Shown in pieces: positions 47,755 to 59,923 of a DNA stretch of 64,000 nt. The notes beneath the pieces were generated by a model that saw only the letters and a list, made by a program, of their open reading frames with translations, had not been told where the DNA came from and did not search any database. Position numbers and translations under genes: made by a program. Each line of letters opens with the position of its first letter. The stretch's first letter is position 1. Origin of the DNA: Garcia nutans. Taxonomy: Eukaryota > Streptophyta > Magnoliopsida > Malpighiales > Euphorbiaceae. The stretch is from contig CANTUV010000053.1 of NCBI GenBank assembly GCA_947685225.1, positions 4,325,501 to 4,389,500 of the forward strand, read 5' to 3'.

Positions 47755-50700
47755 TGTCACGACCCAATTTGTACATATGTACAGTATATCCGCGTACAGT
47801 AAGAGGAGCCATCACGAGTAACCACCAAAGAACACAAAGTGAAAGGAAGCTTTATAGGACAAAAAGAACCTAACTGAAAAGATTGTAAAAGTTTTGGGGA
47901 GGTGACTGTAATTTCAAAAGGATTTGGGGAGGTAACTGTAATTTCCAAAAGTTGTACTGGAGGTTCTTAATAGTGCATATAACAGACTCCAGAAATGGAA
48001 AGTAGAGAAAAATTGGGTCGAAACGGAACACCACGGTTTTTCCCAAAAACGCATAGTTTGAGAGATACAGTGGATTTTTGACCAAGGGTATTTTTGTCAT
48101 TCTTGTGATAATAATGTATACACTAGAAAACAAGACAAATAAAGGTATCCGAAGTAAACGGAAGGACTCCGCAGTGATCGATGTTAAAGAACGAACCTAA
48201 GTGGAGACCCGAATCACGTAAGGACCTAAAGGGAATTTTTACAAAAGTCAAGGGCATGAGCGTAATTTTTATAAAGTAGTTTAAAAGTAAGAATGAATGT
48301 TGAAAATGGAAACTAGAGGTTGAAAGGAGGAGAACGGTACATTTTACGCGTCGTAAAACCACCCGGTTACGAAGAAAAGGCAAAACCTTCCATTGAAGGG
48401 TATTTTGGTCTTTTCACTTCTACCCATTTTCTAGAAAAGGGACACATGGCATAGTAATTTTCTAGAAAAGGACACATGGCAAAATCTTGTTTAAAGACAC
48501 TTTTGGGTTGGATTAATCTTAACCCTCCATATGGCACCATCCTAGTTAAAGATACTTTTGTGGTGGTTACATCTTAACCCTCCAAAATGAAATTAATTAA
48601 ATAAATGGAAAATGGAAAAATATAAAAAGGGAGAGAAGGATGATTAAAGAATTAAGAACACATTTTTTCTCTCCATTTTTAAGAGGTATGGCCGAATTCT
48701 CTCCACCAAAAAAGGGAAGGAATTTTTCAAGTGTTCAAATGGATTTTTGGAAGGAAAAGCTTAATTTTAAGGTAAGGATTCCAATTCTAGCTTTAGTTTA
48801 TTCATTTGATGGATAGTTTTCAAGTTATCAATGAAAGAAAAGTTGGGAAGATTATGGGAAAGTTAAGAAAGTGAAGAGAAATTAGATTAAATGATCCATA
48901 CATGTAGAAGTGATGAATAAATGGTAATTAGTAGCTTTAGCTAGCAAGAATCAAGGCTTGAACATATGGTTTTTATAATGTTCTTATTATGGAAGTTATG
49001 AAAATTATAGGAAATCAAAGGGATGAAGAAGAAGAAGGGAAGAAAGAATAGGACAAGCAAGGGATAAAGTAAATAAACAAAGCTTAAGGAAGGAGAAGAA
49101 GAAAAAGCAAAGGGGAATTAAAGGAATTAAGGTTTGGTACTTAAATCATTGCCTTTTCAATTAATTCACATATTTTGCATTATGGGACTTTTGAAATGGT
49201 TTTGAAATAATGTTATTATGTGTGGTAAATATGTGGGAAAGTGCTCTTGAACCATTTGTAATCAATTGATTGTGAAAAGAATGAAAACAAAACAAACTAG
49301 CTAAACTTTGCTCAATTATCCATAAACTTTGATGAACTTTTAATAACTCCTTTAGTTTGATTTTTGAAAGAGGGACCCTTAGTCTTTCAATGGTATTACA
49401 AAAGGAGTCTAAAAATCAATTTTTCAAGAAAAAAAAATGAATTTCCCTCAAATTTTGAAAATTGGGCCGAATGGTCCCTTTTGGGCACCATTCTGCAGCT
49501 TTCATTTTGGGCAGTCCGTTGAAGGAGCAAACGAAAGAATTTTTCAACGAAATTTTATATGCATTTAGTTAACTTATGAAAGTGTTTTCCTGCAAAATTT
49601 CAGCCAAAAATAAGTTTGTATACTTGGTCAAAACTGTTGCTAAAGTTGACTGATTTTCAGCAGTAAAAACAGATTTTATCATGTAGTAGTCGCGCGCCAT
49701 TGCGTTGCCGATTTTACACGCCGCGCTACTATTCATTTGGTCATTTTTCTAAATATGTTAAAACTTGAATATTATGATAGAGATTGATGTTGTATCATTT
49801 AAAATGACACGAAAGGGGTTTGGAATAATCCGAAAGGCATCATGAGAAGTTATCCTAGTAATATATGCATTATGGAAAAATCATGACCTAGTGAATATCA
49901 TGACCAAAGTAATTTAATAAATTATTTATGCTCTACTTGGTATATCAGAACCCTTGAGATAAGGGTATGATGCATCATACTATTACTGCAGTACTGCTTA
50001 TGACATGATATGATATTCCGGCTGAAGGCCGATGATTACAATGATATGATCAATGATGCAATGATAATGGCCATTGGCACATGTGCAAGAAATATGATGA
50101 AAGATAATGAAATATGATCATGACAAGATATGTTTATCATGACCCTTCCTTATCCGCTGACGTTCTGTTAAACCAGTAGAGCAACCAAAATGATAAAAGC
50201 AAGAGAAATGATTTAAATTCAAATTATTCAGTCAAACCTTTTTACCTTCTGTGTTTTGTATTTATTCCTTTCAATTATTTAAAGTATATAAATGTATGTT
50301 CAAATCATTCTTTCATTTTATTTATTTATTGCAATGATTTAAGTACCCACTAAGCAATTGCTTAGCGAGTTTAGTTTCCCTCTAAACTCGTAGGTTAAAC
50401 GAGGAGACGAGATTGCAGCATATCCTGCGCAGTTGGCCTTGACTACTACTTTGGGTAGGAGTTTGGATATGATTGATTGTAGCAATATGGCATGTACATA
50501 AGCTTGTATGATCTAGCAAATAAATGTATAATAATGAAAAGCTAGAACACGTACACTGCTAGTAATCTAATAAATCTTATTTGGGTTTAGCATTTATGTA
50601 TGCAAGTATAGAAGTGTGAATTCTTCTTGCAGGATTGTAGTTGAGGTTGTAAGGGTGGATTATTGGGAGTGTGCTTGAGTTGAATTGTGAAACAAAATGT

Positions 50701-50884
50701 TTTTTCAAAAATTAAAGAATCAGTTTTGGCGACACTTGGGACCTCCATTTTTAGGGGAGGTTATGGCAATTTTTTTTTTAAAATCAGCACTTAAAATTGG
50801 CTAAGTAAAATATTAAGACACAACCACCATGACTTAACAGTCCATCTTGGTCTATAAACTTAGGCTAAGATGGAGTGTTACACT
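47755..50884 (+). mobile_element. Solo LTR of a Tekay-like retrotransposon
   Basis: 3130 bp starting TGTCACGACCCAATTTG and ending GGAGTGTTACA, with CTTTC on both sides (47750-47754, 50885-50889). No internal region, primer site or second LTR is present, so the element was lost by recombination between its LTRs. Plus orientation is supported by a palindrome CTAAGCAATTGCTTAG (50350-50365), whose counterpart lies in the same relative place in E and F. A GC-rich block is at 49690-49735. It contains no genes. Confidence 0.92.
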
Positions 50885-51240
50885 TTCAACAACCTTCGGC
50901 TCCTTCTTGTCTTGAGAATCTTGAAAGTATTGAGCCCAGTCGTCATTATCATCAACAACTACCTTGTCATCATCAAAAGCCACTTCGCCAACTTTAGCCT
51001 TTCCCTTGTCTTTCTTGGTGCTTGCAGATGGTTCAACAGTGTTCCCAAACATTGTAGCCATTTGACTTTTCATGATCTCAGCTAGGGCCCCCTTTAGTTC
51101 TTCTATTTTGACTTTAAGGGCATCATCTAACATCTTTTGAATCTGCTCATGTTTTATTACTTTTGGTGAGAAACTAACTGAGTTGTTGCTGGATTCTTCA
51201 TCTCCGGCATAGGGGATATTATCATAGGCTTTTGAATTAT
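50885..51240 (-). pseudogene. Tat-like gag, N-terminal piece
   Basis: Minus strand with a frame running from about 51240 (YDNIPYAGDEESS) through EQIQKMLDDALKVKIEELK, MATMFGNTVEPSAS, a Lys-rich stretch and an Asp-rich stretch (FDDDKVVVDDNDDW) to KEPKVVESV at the solo LTR. The first Met in this frame is at 51133, and an in-frame stop lies near 51247, so the true start is uncertain. The helical Lys/Glu-rich character suits a gag N-terminus. Confidence 0.65.
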
Positions 51241-52301
51241 TTGTAATCTAAGGCTGTGAGCCAGAGAGGATTAATGATATGAGATGCAAATGTATGTATA
51301 GATGTATGCATGTATGCACAAACAACAAACAAACAAAGATAATTAGGACGTCCCTTCCAACCTTGTAACTTCCACACACGAATGTCGAGTCTCTTTTCCT
51401 AGGTATATGGTTAACAAAATACCAACATGGGATATTTTATTTTTGAATAATTCTCTCGGATGATTTTAACCAATAGTTATTTTTTAAAACATGGAAATCA
51501 ATTCATAATAATTCTCGTTAATTAGGCTTCAATCCATCCAATCAACTAAAGCAGCTTGTATGCTATATTGGATTAAAACTAAATTAAGAGCTTTATTATA
51601 ATAGATTTCTCACTTGAAAAATTAACTGATGATTCATGCCAAAAACAAGCCCATTATTAATAATTCTTAGTATAAACTAAGCCCATAATTGACCTAAATA
51701 TTTGTAAGCTCATTCAAAAGGTCATAATGAAGTGAAAAATAATTTTGTTTCAAAGCCCATAAAAATATTTTAGAAAAAATGAAATTTGGGCTTTGTATTT
51801 GGTCATGACAAAAAGAATTTTTGTCTTGTTTTGGAAAAGTTTTATGTCCAAAAACCATTTTGAAAATTTTGAAAATAGTTTTGGTCTTTTGGATTTAGAG
51901 AAAAAAATTGTTTGAGCTCTCAATGTAATTAGGTCATATTAGAAAAAGAACAAACCAAATAAGCCATGATTTAAACTAAGATAAATTAACCATAGTCAAA
52001 CAACAAGCATTTGTCGTAAAAACCTAAGGAAAGTAACTAGGCCAATTACATGAGCTTTAGTCTTTAGGTTGAAAGATTTAGGCTCCCATAGCAAGTATTT
52101 ACCAAAAAGTTATAAGGTTATTAGTGGTTATGCCATGCTCGATCTCCATACCTTGAGTGAAAGTATGGTATCCCTTATATAACAACACGAGTAACACGAC
52201 ATCCTAACTCACACACACAATGCAATCAAATATGATGCAATGGACAATATTATAATAAGAAAGAATAAAATAATATAAAAACCAACATAATCAACTTCTT
52301 T
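51241..52301 (-). other. Tat-like leader, no supported gene
   Basis: About 1 kb of AT-rich sequence between the primer site and the first gag piece, with no frame longer than a shadow. It is probably the untranslated leader. Confidence 0.6.
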
Positions 52302-52322
52302 TATCCCCAGTGGAGTCGTCGC
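52302..52322 (-). other. Tat-like primer binding site, probably tRNA-Arg
   Basis: In element sense GCGACGACTCCACTGGGG directly follows the LTR end. It is unlike the initiator-Met site of the other elements and resembles the Arg-type site known for Tat/Ogre elements. The tRNA identity is from memory of the lineage, not from a search. Confidence 0.6.
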
Positions 52323-54232
52323 TGTGAGTGGGGATTTTCACCCCCACTCCCACGTGGAATGGTTCTTGCAACTTCGGCACTGTTAGCTTAGGACCTTAGA
52401 GAACACGGGCCTAAATCCGGAGAAAATAGAGTCTCCACCTAGACAGGTCAGGAAAAAGAAAAGGGTGGATGACTCGATTCTTAAGGAATCTCCAACCCTT
52501 ATTGGGTTTAAAAAGTTGGGTACGTGTGGGGAAGGTGAGAAATGGCCCAACACCTCCACAACGCCCGGTTCATTGGAACTGGCCTCCTTTTCAGGTCTTA
52601 ATATTATAAAATTCTTAAATATAATGACATTATCCATATTACCTGCGATCATAAGAATAAATAAATACTTTATTAAAAATCATAGCAATGTCCAAACAAA
52701 ATAAATAAGTGGACACTCATCCAAGGATGGAAACATGCCCTTACATTGTCCAAAGTCTAAAACTAAATAGGACACCAAACAAAAGGTGGAAACATATCCT
52801 TTACATTAATTCCAAAATATGAAAATAATTTAAATTACATGAAGTTTAATTAATGAGGTACCCACAAGGTGAAAACTTACCTCTTACATAATGAAAAATA
52901 AAGTAAACCAATAAAAGACATTCAACCATTCATCACGAAAGTAAACCATTCATTATAAGCCAAATAAAGATCAAGATATGAAGGTGTAAACTAAGTATGT
53001 AAAGTAGGATTCAAATAACAATTAAAGACTAAATATACAAGCTAGGGTTTTATGAATTATGGTTTAGGGAAATACGATTAGGGTTTAGGATTTCCCATTT
53101 TTAAAAATAGGTTAGGGTTCTAAAGTTTTAGGGTTTATATTTAAAAACTAGGGTTTTAGGGTTTGGAGAAACTAATATTATTATAATTATTTTTTAAATA
53201 TTAAGCTACTGTAAAGATTTTGAAAAATAGAATTAATTAGGATTTAGGGCTCATACCATGCAATTAGGGTTTTGAAATTTATAAATTAGGGTTTTTGGAA
53301 AAATAATGGTCAAAGTTTTGAAGTTGAACAAGCTACTGTAAATAATATTTGAGAAAAATTAAATGACATCACAAAAAAAACTTTAAACAAAGCTATTAGC
53401 ATGCTGACTAAATAATCATGTATTTGGAAGAATTCATGCTAATAGGCTACTGGATTTAATTTTAAATAAAGATCATGCATGTTCCACAATAAAACTATCA
53501 AAAGTATGTTATAATAAATTGATTAAGAAAATACCGTTGTTTGTTGGCTCAACCACAATTGCACAGTTGGAATTTTGGGGAAGCTTTGATCAAGACAACA
53601 CAACCTTGTTGCCCTGTTGATAGGAGTGTTCTTTTTGTTCTTGGCTGCTTCAGGTTGCTTCAAAGTTCAGAAGTCCAATATTAATTCTTGAGTAATTTTT
53701 TTTGTCCTTGTTTCTTTGTCTAAAACTATTATTTATAGGAATTTCAAACAAAACCTAATAAGTTAAGAAAATTAAAACTGTTTAGGAAATTAATTTACGT
53801 TTTCAAGTAAAAATAGAATTTTGGCAAAAATTGGCCAACGCGCTAGCGCTGGCTACTGGGACGTACACAACGAGGCTGGGACGTGAATAATCAGGAGAGT
53901 GCCTATGAGCCACTACCCAATTCGCCGTAGCTTGCACCTGTGGCAAATTGGGGCAGGCTAATTAATCACAGCTTGCACCTGCGGCGAATTGGCCCAAGCC
54001 AATTCGCCGCATGCCCTTTCGGCCTGCGACGAACTAGCTTGCCACGTGCCGCTCACTGATTGGTACATTCAATTTTTTAATTTATATATATATATTAAAA
54101 ATAAATAAAATAAATAATAAATAATAAAATAAGTATTAAAATAAATAATAAATACCATAAAAATTATTTTGGACTTATTTTAAAATATTAGACTGGACTT
54201 GGTAAAAAATTAAGGGTCTACAGTATGATATT
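52323..54232 (-). repeat. Tat-like 5' LTR
   Basis: 1910 bp, TGTAGACCCTTAATTTTT at 54232 to CCCCACTCACA at 52323. Homologous to 25862-27611 with scattered differences and small indels. It has a GC-rich repeat block (53835-54060) in an AT-rich context. Confidence 0.82.
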
Positions 54233-54300
54233 TTACATTAAAGGTTAACAAAAAGGTATAGAGATCATACAAAAATAAAAATAAACAATTAAAGTTGTGG

Positions 54301-55106
54301 TTAATAAGGAGGATAGTCAAAATCATCATCATTATTCGCATTTCCATCTTCCTCTTCTTCATCCTTATCCCCTTCTTCCTCTTCTAAACCTTCATCAAAG
54401 GTTCTGATTGGTTCTCCTTCATCTTCTTCTTCATTCGATGGGGGATATTTGGGAATGCACATGAATTCTTGCATATCCCTAAAGTCCATATGAAGGTGAG
54501 AGACTTTCTTGGTAAGATTATCAATGTGAGAGGTTTAAGAGGTAATTTGTTCTTGAATTTGATGGAGGATGTCAAGGATTGAACCTTGGGCTCTAGAGGT
54601 TCGAGGTCTTAGAAATTTCACTTGAAATGAATCTTGATTATCATTAATAATTCTTGACCTTTTTCTTTGGTGAGTTCTAGTACCTTGAGCACCAAAAGCA
54701 TAATGGTATGTTCCATCTTCTTCCAATATGCATTTGAATTGTTTCAAGTATTTGATGTTGATGGGAGTTTTGGCTGGATCAAGAGGATTAGATAGAGTGG
54801 CTAAATTGGTAAAAGTAAGAGCATTCACATATTTGGCTATTTGGGCGATGAAGGATGTGATCATGAGTGTCCCGAATGATTTACTTTGGAGGATGAGGAA
54901 TTGGTCAATTAGGAACTTACCGGTTTGGATTTTTACCTTTTTCTCCAAGCAATAAAGAAATAGAAGATCTTTTTGAGTCACTTTCTCATTACTTTCCCTT
55001 CTTGCATTGATGGTGTAGGTGACAATTCTATGGAGGATCCAAAGAGGTAAGGTTCTAAGGTGTTTGGCATTGGATAGCTTATGAAAATCAGTTTCTAAGG
55101 AGATGT
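54301..55106 (-). pseudogene. ORF1-like protein remnant with acidic tail
   Basis: Minus strand, truncated at 55106 by the B3 insertion. Readable from LSNAKHLRTLPLWILHRIV through KDLLFLYCLEKKVKI and YLKQFKCILEEDGTYHYAF to a TAA at 54535-54537, and in the same frame on through FRDMQEFMCIPKYPPSNEE to a very acidic tail and a stop at about 54301. Thus one internal stop, about 268 codons in all. It resembles ORF1 or transposon-type proteins of Athila-like elements. The match is by impression only, so function is unassigned. Confidence 0.5.
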
Positions 55107-55918
55107 TGATGCGGAACCCTATGGCAATGAAGGCATCAAACCCCAACGCACGCTTTGATATAGGAACCCAAGAACAAGGATAAACCACCCTCTATAGCAC
55201 CCAATGCTTAGTGAAGCAAGAACACTAATGACGGAAGGATTTGGAAGGACGGATCAGAAGAACGCCACAATCAAAATTGATAAGTTAGTCTGATTCGTGA
55301 TGCAATCAATGAAAGAAGCAAAATCTCTCACTCTCTCAAAGATGGCCGAAATTTGCATAAAGAGTAATCTGAATATAATTTGTCAAAAAGGTCCTCTTAC
55401 AAGAAAATAAGGCCCTATTTATAGAAAAACAAATTAAAATTCGTAACTATCCTAACCTTAGTGGAAAAAGGAAAATTACAAAGTCAAAATCCTTGTCAAA
55501 TAAGGAAAATATCATCCTAACCAACTAAGGAAAGAAGGGAACCACATCCCATGTGCATGGGTGTGAACACAGTCCATGTGTATGAAAGAATAGGCTACCC
55601 ATGTGACAAAAGTGGTCCCAAAAACCTAATTTCGTCCAAGGCCCATGTGCTTGCATGTGGCTTGCCTTCCTTACTCCTTTCTTGCTCCTCTAGCCCATTT
55701 TTAAAGCCTTATCTTCCATATAGACATTCAGCATCACAATCAGCCTTTGTTGGTCTTCCAGCTCCATACTGCACTTGTTTATTGCTAATTTAGTGACCTC
55801 CCTTGTAACAAAGTCTTGAACATGCAATCCAAGAGTGACGCCATACTTCCTTGCTTTATACCTTGTCAATGGTCCTTGTTGTAGCACCAAAGGATCCGTG
55901 CCATGCTGGTTTACATCA
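55107..55918 (-). repeat. B3 3' LTR
   Basis: In element sense TGATGTAAACCAGC at 55918 to CCGCATCA at 55107, single 50 bp unit, TATA box near 55420-55430. The polypurine tract AAAGAAGGGGAGAA is at 55919-55932. The pol tail ends at 55690. Confidence 0.9.
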
Positions 55919-57303
55919 TTCTCCCCTTCTTTAAAAAGATTTGTCCTCAAATCTGCATCATCATAAGGATATAAATCAGTCACATTAAAAGTAGCACTAA
56001 CACCATACTCACCAGGCAAGTCGATCTTGTATGCATTGTCATTGATTTTCTCCAATACTTGGAATGGACCATCACCACGTGCATCAAGCTTACTTTTCCT
56101 TTGATTTGGAAACCTCTCCTTTCGGAAGTGTACCCAAACCCAATCGCCAGGAGCAAATGCCATTTTCTTTCGTCCCTTATTTGCCCTATCAGCATATAAC
56201 TTGTTCTTTTTCTCTATATTTGCTCGAACCTTTTCATGCAAAGACTTTACCAAATCAGCCTTCTTCTCACCATCTAAACTAGCAAGCTCATGTAAAGGCA
56301 AAGGAATAAGATCAAGTACAGTTAGTGGATTAGAACCATAAACAATCTCAAATGGCGAATAACCTGTAGAAGAATGAATTGAACGATTATAAGCAAATTC
56401 AATGAAAGGTAAACAATCTTCCCAAGTGACCAAGTTCTTCCCCACTGAAGCTCTCAACAACGTACCAAGTGAACGATTCACTACTTCAGTTTGCCCATCT
56501 GTTTGTGGATGACAAGTAGTAGAAAACAAAAGCTTAGTTCCTAATCTACTCCATAAAACACGCCAAAAATGGGACAAAAACTTAGTATCTCTATCAGAAA
56601 CAATTATCCTAGGCACCCCATGTAAACGAAAAACATCTCTAAAGAACAAATCAGCCATAACTTTTGCATCATCAGCTTTGTGACATGGAATAAAATGTGC
56701 CATCTTACTAAACCTATCAACAACCACAAAAATGCTATCTCTACCTTTCCTAGTCCTAGGCAAACCAAGCACAAAATCCATACTAATATCAACCCAAGGT
56801 GAACTAGGTACAGGTAATGGCATATAAAGACCATGAGGCATAGACTTAGATTTCGCCTGTCTACATGCAATACTAGCAGAACATAATCTCCCAACATCTT
56901 TACGCATAGACGGCCAATAAAAATGCTCAAACAGAATATCATAAGTCTTAGACACACCAAAATGCCCCATCAAACCACCACAATGAGATTCCAAAACAAG
57001 CAAATTACGCATGGAACATTTAGGCACACATAGTTTACTTCCCTTAAACAAATAACCATCCTGCCTAAAAAATGAATTAAAAGCTTCTTGTTCACATGCG
57101 ACATAAAAATTACCAAAATCAATATCACCAATATATAAGTCCTTAATATACTCAAAACCAAGCAATTTAGAACTCAAAACAGACAGCAATGTATATCTCC
57201 TAGACAACGCATCAGCAACAACATTATCTTTACCTTGCTTATACTTAATGACATAAGGAAATTTCTCAATTTGTTCAATCCACTTACCATGTCTTTTGTT
57301 CAA
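55690..57303 (-). pseudogene. B3 RNase H end and integrase
   Basis: 537 open codons: [19 protein letters not shown] (RNase H end), the zinc finger ([11 protein letters not shown] and [11 protein letters not shown], where the first Cys of the pair is preserved), [28 protein letters not shown], then [17 protein letters not shown], and the B tail [11 protein letters not shown] ending at 55690 in the LTR. All three catalytic acidic residues are present. This is the longest open integrase frame of family B in the window, separated from RT by a TAA near 57307. Confidence 0.9.
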
Positions 57304-57309
57304 CTTACC

Positions 57310-58554
57310 TTAGCCCTTCAAATGCTTGAGGGATTCATGGTCAGTGTGAATAATGAACTCCTTTGGCAGCAAATAATGCTCCCACACATTCAATGCCCTT
57401 ACCAAAGCATGCAACTCCTTGTCATAGGTAGAATAATTCAGTTGCGCACCATTGAGCTTCTCACTAAAATATGCTATTGGCTTCTTTTCTTGCATCAAAA
57501 CAGCCCCAATACCTATACCTGAAGCATCACATTCAATCTCAAAAATAGAATCAAAGTTAGGTAAAGCAAAAACAGGCGCAGTAGTGAGTTTTTCTTTCAA
57601 ACTTTCAAACGATCGTTGTTGCTGTTCACCCCATTGAAATCCAACTTCCTTCTTGACAATACTTGTGAGTGGTGCGGCGATGGTAGAAAAATCCTTCACG
57701 AATCTCCTATAAAAACTCGCCAGCCCATGGAAGTTCCTTACTTTCGTCACACTCTTAGGAACAGGCCATTCCCTTATAGCTTTCACTTTCTCTTCATCAA
57801 CTTCCAATCCCTGTGCACTAATAACAAAACCAAGAAAAACAAGCCTATCCATGCAAAATGTGCACTTCTTAAGCTTTGCATATAAGTTCTCTTTTCTCAA
57901 AGCTTCTAAAACCAACCTAACATGTTCTATATGCTCTTCCTCAGTCTTATTATAGATCAAAATATCATCAAAATAAACAACTACAAATCTGCCCAAATAA
58001 GCCCTCAAAACATGGTTCATCAACCTCATAAAAGTACTAGGTGCATTAGACAACCCAAAAGGCATTACCAACCACTCATACAACCCATATTTTGTTTTAA
58101 AAGCTGTTTTCCATTCATCCCCAGGTTTCATACGAATTTGATGATATCCACTCATAAGATCAATTTTAGTAAAATACCTTGCACCATGTAATTCATCCAA
58201 CATGTCATCAAGACGCGGTATAGGATGCCGATACTTCACGGTGATCTTATTTACAGCCCTACAATCAACACACATTCTCCACGTGCCATCTTTCTTTGGA
58301 ACCAACAAAACAGGAACGGCACACGGACTTAAACTCTCTCGAATCAACCCTTTCTCCAACAACTCTTCCACTTGTCTCTGCATCTCCTTGGTCTCCATCG
58401 GATTACTTTGATATGCTGGTCTATTTGGAATGGTAGAACCAGGTATGAAGTCAATTTGATGTTCGATCCCTCTTAATGGTGGCAAACCACTAGGCAACTC
58501 CTCCAGAAACACATCTTGGAAATCCTGCAATAAAGACACAAAGCTAGAAGGCAA
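57310..58554 (-). pseudogene. B3 RT and RNase H
   Basis: 414 open codons: [29 protein letters not shown] (catalytic motif intact), [16 protein letters not shown], RNase [14 protein letters not shown] and [12 protein letters not shown], ending at a TAA (Gln codon changed) near 57307. A frameshift near 58575 separates it from the protease connector. Confidence 0.9.
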
Positions 58555-59147
58555 ATGTTCAAGTGAAACATCAATGTTAGAAACAAAATTTTCTTGTATC
58601 TAATGAGTAACACAGGCTGGCCAACATTTAATTCTCTCGCTCTTGCATAAAAAGTTTGTTTTGCCTTCCCTTCTTTCTTGTTTTCTCTCACCAATGGGCC
58701 ATTAATTTGATTAGTTTCTTTTCTGGCCTCTTTTCCCATTTTCTTCTCACTTTCACTCACCTTATCATGTTCTCTCGCACTCCCCTTGTTTTTGGAAGAA
58801 ACAGCCCCAACCACTACTTTGGCCGAATCTTGCTTTGCTTTCTCAAGCATCTTTCGATGATCTTCATAAACCTCCAAGGGTGATAATGGAACAAGAGTAA
58901 CCAGCTTTCCCTCATAGGTAAACGTGTGCCTATTTGAATGCCCATCATGCTGTGCTTTCCTATCAAATTGCCAAGGTCTTCCCAATAACATAAGGCCTGC
59001 TTGCATAGGAACTACATCACACAACACTTCATCTTTATACCAGCCTATAGAGAATGGTATTCTCACTTGTTTAGTAACCTTCACCTCTCCACTATCATTA
59101 AACCATTGTAGTCTATATGGATTGGGATGTTTTAAACAAGTCAATTT
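58473..59147 (-). pseudogene. B3 protease C-terminal part and connector
   Basis: Minus strand from LTCLKHPNPYRLQWFNDSG through SIGWYKDEVLCDVV, LLGRPWQFDRKAQHDG and a Lys- and Glu-rich connector to FYARARELNVGQPVLLI. The catalytic Asp-containing segment is missing because the gene is cut at 59147 by the CACTA-like sequence. The reading frame after about 58575 is shifted. Confidence 0.85.
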
Positions 59148-59551
59148 CACTACAAAAATATTCGGTATTTGCGACGGATATCTGCGACGGACTTGTTTCC
59201 GTCGCAAATTTGCTACGGATCTGCGACGGATTTGCGACAGAAGGACAAGTTAGAGGAATTTTGAGAAATTGGTCGCAAATCGGTTGCAAATCCATAGTAA
59301 ATCTGCGACGAAAATCATTCCGTCGCAAATAATCGTCGCAAAAGTTGGCGCGGATACTTGACGGGAGAGAGACCCGCGTATATTTTTTCGCTAAAATTTT
59401 TTCCGTCGCAGATTGGTTGTAGAAAACACTAAAAAAAGCAATTTGCAATGGAAATCTACTACTGTCTATTGCCGTCGCAAATTTTACTACAAAAATATTC
59501 AGTATTTGCGATGAAAATCTGCAACGGATAATTTTCGTCGCAAATTTATAT
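59148..59551. mobile_element. CACTA-like terminal and subterminal repeat region
   Basis: It begins CACTACAAAAATATTCGG right at the break in B3 and is packed with TTGCGACGGA and its complement TCCGTCGCAA, the pattern of subterminal transposase-binding repeats in CACTA (En/Spm) elements. A second, degenerate start TACTACAAAAATATTCAG lies at 59485 in the same orientation. No transposase is seen and no matching opposite end was found, so it is a fragment or non-autonomous derivative. Confidence 0.7.
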
Positions 59552-59923
59552 CAATATATTAATTTATTTATAACTGATTTATAATATATTAAAATAATTA
59601 AATTATATATAATTTTTAATTTTAATATTAAATTAATATTTTAATATTAAATTAATATTTTAAAAAAATTAAACAACTTAATTATTAAATTTTAAAAAAA
59701 TTTAAACACTAAAAATATAGTTATAGCTAAAAATAATAATATCAAAACGACGACTCTGTAATTACAACCGGCACGTGGTAAGCATCAAAGAACCTGTAAC
59801 TGAACAACTTTCAACGAAACCCTTCCAAATTAGGGTTTCTCTGTTCTTCTCTGTTACACTTACTCTTATCATCAAGCTTTAATCTCTCTCTGCAAGGAAG
59901 AAATCGAAAGCAATCAAATTAAA
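59552..59923. other. AT-rich spacer and likely promoter/5' UTR of the CNX5-like gene
   Basis: 59552-59745 is extremely AT-rich, with no gene. 59800-59923 is pyrimidine-rich (TTCTCTGTTCTTCTC, CTCTCTCTGC), typical of a plant 5' UTR, and leads to the ATG in context AAAATGG. A TATA box is not certain. Confidence 0.5.

Larger units (their letters stand above)
25862..54232 (-). mobile_element. Tat/Ogre-like element, old, interrupted by C, A2/B2 set, E and a solo LTR
   Basis: Minus strand: 5' LTR 52323-54232 (TGTAGACCC start), an Arg-type primer site at 52302-52322, gag pieces at 50885-51240, 46967-47749 and 37231-37515, a non-coding part to 37007, then after a rearranged insertion a tandem-repeat region (27612-28430) and the 3' LTR (25862-27611, cut by C). 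The two LTRs are clearly homologous but visibly diverged, so this is the oldest layer. No pol of this lineage is visible between the gag stop and the 3' LTR, though the 28431-37006 insertion may have replaced some sequence. That both LTRs belong to one element is inferred from orientation and order. Confidence 0.7.
55107..59147 (-). mobile_element. B3, family-B retrotransposon lacking its 5' half
   Basis: Minus strand, with a 3' LTR at 55107-55918 (812 bp, one minisatellite unit), then integrase to protease up to 59147, where a CACTA-like end begins. Gag, leader, primer site and 5' LTR are absent from the window, so no target duplication can be shown (left flank GATGT). Confidence 0.9.

Noticed and set aside
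59113..59448. Arg-rich frames in the CACTA-like region
   Set aside because: Products of the GCGACGG repeats on both strands.
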